From positions 1 to 7,483 of the forward strand of contig DAOVUE010000067.1 of the NCBI GenBank assembly GCA_030632745.1: 7,483 bases of DNA, read 5' to 3'. Under the pieces are notes generated by a model. The model was not told the DNA's origin. It saw nothing but the letters and a program-made list of their open reading frames with translations, and ran no database searches. Shown here piece after piece: positions 6,245 to 7,483 of the stretch; position 1 is the first letter of the stretch; each line of letters begins with the position of its first letter. The position numbers and the translations under genes are program-made. Source of the DNA: Pseudomonadota bacterium (GTDB lineage: Bacteria; Pseudomonadota; Gammaproteobacteria; GRL18).

Positions 6245-6422
6245 AGAGGGTCAAGAATCATATTCATTAATCATTTTATTAATTGTATTCCCGTCTTTCA
6301 TCATAGTAGCCTCTATTCATCACATGATAACAGGCATTTTCATATTCAATTCGTAGTGGTCATGGCATTGATGAAGTTATAGCAGAGTTAAAATAAATAT
6401 TGAATATGATTCTTGCCCCCCT
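6245..6422. mobile_element. MITE-like segment with terminal inverted repeats
   Basis: Positions 6245-6266 and 6401-6422 are inverted repeats matching at 20 of 22 positions, with an uninterrupted 15-bp core (CAAGAATCATATTCA and its complement at 6252-6266 and 6401-6415). Weaker complementarity continues inward to about 6278 and 6389. The roughly 130-bp interior has no credible gene. This architecture fits a small non-autonomous transposable element; a long-stem structured RNA or recombination site is possible. I did not see a convincing target-site duplication, and no transposase is in the window. Confidence 0.5.
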
Positions 6423-6464
6423 TTTCTTCAAGAAAGCACTACTACAACAGATGTTTGTGTAATA

Positions 6465-6473
6465 TGCTAAAAT
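6465..6473 (+). promoter_or_regulatory. Extended -10 promoter of the second toxin-antitoxin module
   Basis: TGC-TAAAAT is an extended -10 element (TGn followed by 5 of 6 to TATAAT) with no clear -35, as expected for this promoter class. Transcription would start near 6480, only about 16 nt before the ATG at 6496. It lies outside the inverted-repeat segment that ends at 6422. Confidence 0.45.
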
Positions 6474-6495
6474 AATAATAAAAAAGGAGTCAAAT

Positions 6496-6555
6496 ATGTT
6501 AGCACTACAAATAGATGATCCCATCATTGAAAGAAAATTTAAAAGCAAGGTTTAA
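6496..6555 (+). other. Ribosome-bound start of the antitoxin, ending after 19 codons
   Basis: AAGGAG (about 6483-6488) stands 7 nt before this ATG, the best translation start in the module. The frame encodes MLALQIDDPIIERKFKSKV and then hits TAA at 6553. MLALQ-D-P-type starts are common in small antitoxins of RelE-type modules. Skipping one A of the AAAA run at 6541-6544 would continue this peptide directly into the long downstream frame (…KFKARFNSPQKL…). This is therefore probably the true N-terminus of the antitoxin, separated by a frameshift. Confidence 0.6.
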
Positions 6556-6736
6556 TTCACCTCAAAAACTGAAAGATTATCTTTATGCTTTAGTTAAAAA
6601 TGATATGGATGTTGATAATGCTGAAAAACAAAATGAATCCATGAAGATTTTATCATCTATCCAAAAAGGTCTCGCTGATATTAAAGCAAAGAAAACACAG
6701 CCTATTGATAAGCTGTGGGAACAACTGGATGATTAA
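6515..6736 (+). CDS. Antitoxin of a RelE-type module, N-terminus probably frameshifted
   Basis: The open frame gives 73 residues: a helical, Lys-rich small protein with no clear DNA-binding motif. The C-terminal part (Lys-Lys-Thr-Gln-Pro-Ile-Asp-Lys-Leu-Trp-Glu-Gln-Leu) looks like a toxin-binding tail. It is called an antitoxin because of its size, its position immediately before a RelE-like toxin, and the 8-bp overlap of its stop with the toxin ATG (6729-6736). The ATG at 6515 has no Shine-Dalgarno. The start at 6496 does, but in another frame. Joining both by one-base removal in the A-run at 6541-6544 would give a 79-residue protein. Options are a sequencing error, a real inactivation, slippage during expression, or use of the poor start at 6515. 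The antitoxin role is likely; the start is uncertain. Confidence 0.7.
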   Translation: MIPSLKENLKARFNSPQKLKDYLYALVKNDMDVDNAEKQNESMKILSSIQKGLADIKAKKTQPIDKLWEQLDD

Positions 6737-7049
6737 ATTTAGTGGTAACTTTTTAAAAGAAGCTAAAAAATTATCGAAAAAGTATAAATTACTCAAAAGT
6801 GATTTAAAGAAAACCGTTGAAGAGATTGAATCAGGTGAGTCATTGGGTGTTTATCTGGGTTATGAACTGTATAAAAAACGAGTTGCAAATTCCTCAATAC
6901 CAACAGGAAAGAGTGGCGGTTTTAGAATAATTATTTATCAAAAAATAGTGGATGAAACGGTATTGATATCCATATATTCTAAAACTCAAAAAGACACATT
7001 AACCGATGAAGAACTGATTGCCATATTAAAACAATATATGGACAACTAG
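6729..7049 (+). CDS. RelE/ParE-superfamily toxin
   Basis: A 106-residue basic protein with the RelE fold pattern: an N-terminal helical hairpin rich in Lys (about 5-35), then beta-strands around YKKRVAN (48-54), the characteristic GKSGGFRIIIY (60-70) with Arg66, and LISIYSKTQKDTL (79-91). Related toxins of this type cleave mRNA at the ribosome or, in ParE, act on gyrase; which applies cannot be told from sequence. The start at 6729 is chosen over the in-frame ATG at 6705 because it gives the family-like beginning MIKFSGNF, has GTGGGA (6715-6720) 8 nt upstream and overlaps the antitoxin stop by 8 bp, implying translational coupling. The gene is intact, although its antitoxin seems frameshifted. 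It ends one base before the stop of the convergent gene. Confidence 0.87.
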   Translation: MIKFSGNFLKEAKKLSKKYKLLKSDLKKTVEEIESGESLGVYLGYELYKKRVANSSIPTGKSGGFRIIIYQKIVDETVLISIYSKTQKDTLTDEELIAILKQYMDN

Positions 7050-7050
7050 G

Positions 7051-7483
7051 CTAACACTGGGGGTTAACAATTTCCCACTCAAATTCTGTGATATTTTTAT
7101 CTTCACTATTAAAGCAAATACCGACAATATAAATATCCTGATCTTTTATTTTGGCTTCAGTCAGATATTTTTCAAAGTATTTCTGCTGCTTAATTTGAGC
7201 CAGAGCCTGCTCTTTTTGATCCACCTTAAATTCAATAATGACTATCCGGTTTGGCAGTTTAATGGTTAAATCTATTCGCCCTGTGGAGGCGACATCTTCG
7301 GCTATGCAGGGAAAGCCCAGGGAGCTGATATAGGCAAAGACCACCGAGGCATAATAGCCTTCATAATCAGCAAGCTCATTTTTGACATAATTATTATAAG
7401 GAAGTGAGGCAAATAATGATTTTAGAGTGACGGCTAGTTGATCTAAATCTTCTGTTATATCACGATAAATTAACTTTTGATTA
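7051..7483 (-). CDS. C-terminal part of a PD-(D/E)XK nuclease-domain protein (cut by the window edge)
   Basis: The frame runs without a stop from the right edge (about 7482) to TAG at 7051-7053, giving 143 residues that are only the C-terminal end of a longer gene. It matches the PD-(D/E)XK domain (PDDEXK_9/DUF1703 type) that usually follows an AAA-ATPase-like domain in proteins of about 500-600 residues. The signature YNNYVKNELADYEGYYASVV region comes first; then GRIDL with Asp71 and IIEFK with Glu84 and Lys86 form the nuclease core; then a Gln-rich helix and the strand DIYIVGICF. Residue numbers count from the truncated edge. The internal GTG at 7344 is not a start, because conserved sequence continues upstream of it. 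The family is common in multiple copies in some bacteria and its biological role is unsettled. It is convergent with the RelE-like toxin with no terminator between them. Confidence 0.85.
   Translation of the reverse strand, partial: NQKLIYRDITEDLDQLAVTLKSLFASLPYNNYVKNELADYEGYYASVVFAYISSLGFPCIAEDVASTGRIDLTIKLPNRIVIIEFKVDQKEQALAQIKQQKYFEKYLTEAKIKDQDIYIVGICFNSEDKNITEFEWEIVNPQC

Larger units (their letters stand above)
6145..6495. other. Intergenic region between divergent toxin-antitoxin modules
   Basis: About 350 bp without a gene. It contains the higBA -10 candidate at 6171-6176, the MITE-like segment at 6245-6422 and the extended -10 promoter at 6465-6473. A reading frame on the minus strand (6360-6548) overlaps the antitoxin start and has no ribosome binding site or family likeness. 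Nothing else can be supported. Confidence 0.6.

Noticed and set aside
6245..6422. Invertible promoter switch flanked by inverted repeats.
   Set aside because: The second module's extended -10 lies outside the repeats at 6465-6473 and no site-specific recombinase gene is nearby.
6360..6548. 62-residue hydrophobic minus-strand frame across the inverted-repeat end and antitoxin start.
   Set aside because: No ribosome binding site, covers the promoter of the second module and the MITE-like end, and is AT-rich chance sequence.
6705..6728. Upstream ATG adding eight residues to the RelE-like toxin.
   Set aside because: The added residues (MISCGNNW) are just the antitoxin C-terminal codons read in another frame; MIKFSGNF at 6729 is the family-like start and has its own ribosome binding site.
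7051..7344. A complete 97-residue protein starting at the GTG at 7344 on the minus strand.
   Set aside because: The frame continues upstream to the window edge with conserved PD-(D/E)XK family sequence, so this is an internal codon of a longer, truncated gene.

Overview
The window looks like a chromosomal segment of a moderately AT-rich bacterium, most likely a gammaproteobacterium. That assignment is an inference from the style of the proteins (a bacterial P2-type ATPase, HigBA and RelE modules, a PD-(D/E)XK protein of the type fused to AAA-ATPases) and not from a marker gene. There is no rRNA, tRNA, CRISPR array or complete insertion sequence. The left two thirds (about 1-5236) reads like stable chromosome with membrane and exported functions. 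The right third (about 5240-7483) is more AT-rich and looks like accessory DNA.

Left part, all on the + strand. A 199-base leader with a possible promoter and several small hairpins precedes a complete 958-residue P-type cation ATPase (200-3076). All catalytic motifs are present, but it has an unusual extra N-terminal hydrophobic helix encoded by a 9-bp tandem repeat, and an Ala where Ca2+ pumps have an Asp in M6. A 271-bp gap follows, holding a strong 18-bp hairpin (3178-3218), an 8-bp inverted repeat and a plausible sigma70-type promoter. Next come two genes 23 bp apart, probably one operon: a 153-residue unrecognised protein with four His-x-His motifs (3348-3809) and an exported protein of the erythromycin esterase-like family (3833-5236). 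The ATPase and the His-rich protein together suggest metal or cation homeostasis, but this is only a neighbourhood inference.

Right part. After the esterase-like gene lie two tandem imperfect palindromes (5351-5405 and 5436-5473) with related sequences. Then comes a minus-strand higB-higA toxin-antitoxin pair (6144-5540, genes overlapping by 4 bp). A 178-bp segment bounded by inverted repeats (6245-6422), possibly a MITE, separates this from a second, plus-strand toxin-antitoxin pair (antitoxin about 6496-6736, RelE-type toxin 6729-7049). The antitoxin reading frame appears broken near its start: the ATG with a good ribosome binding site opens only 19 codons, and a one-base change in an A-run would join it to the long frame. 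The last gene (7051 to the right edge, minus strand) is the C-terminal end of a PD-(D/E)XK nuclease-domain protein, converging on the toxin with one base between the stop codons.

The most informative points are the antitoxin frameshift, the repeat-encoded extra helix of the ATPase, the His-x-His protein, and the palindrome and MITE-like elements around the toxin-antitoxin modules. I found no clearly new multi-gene system.
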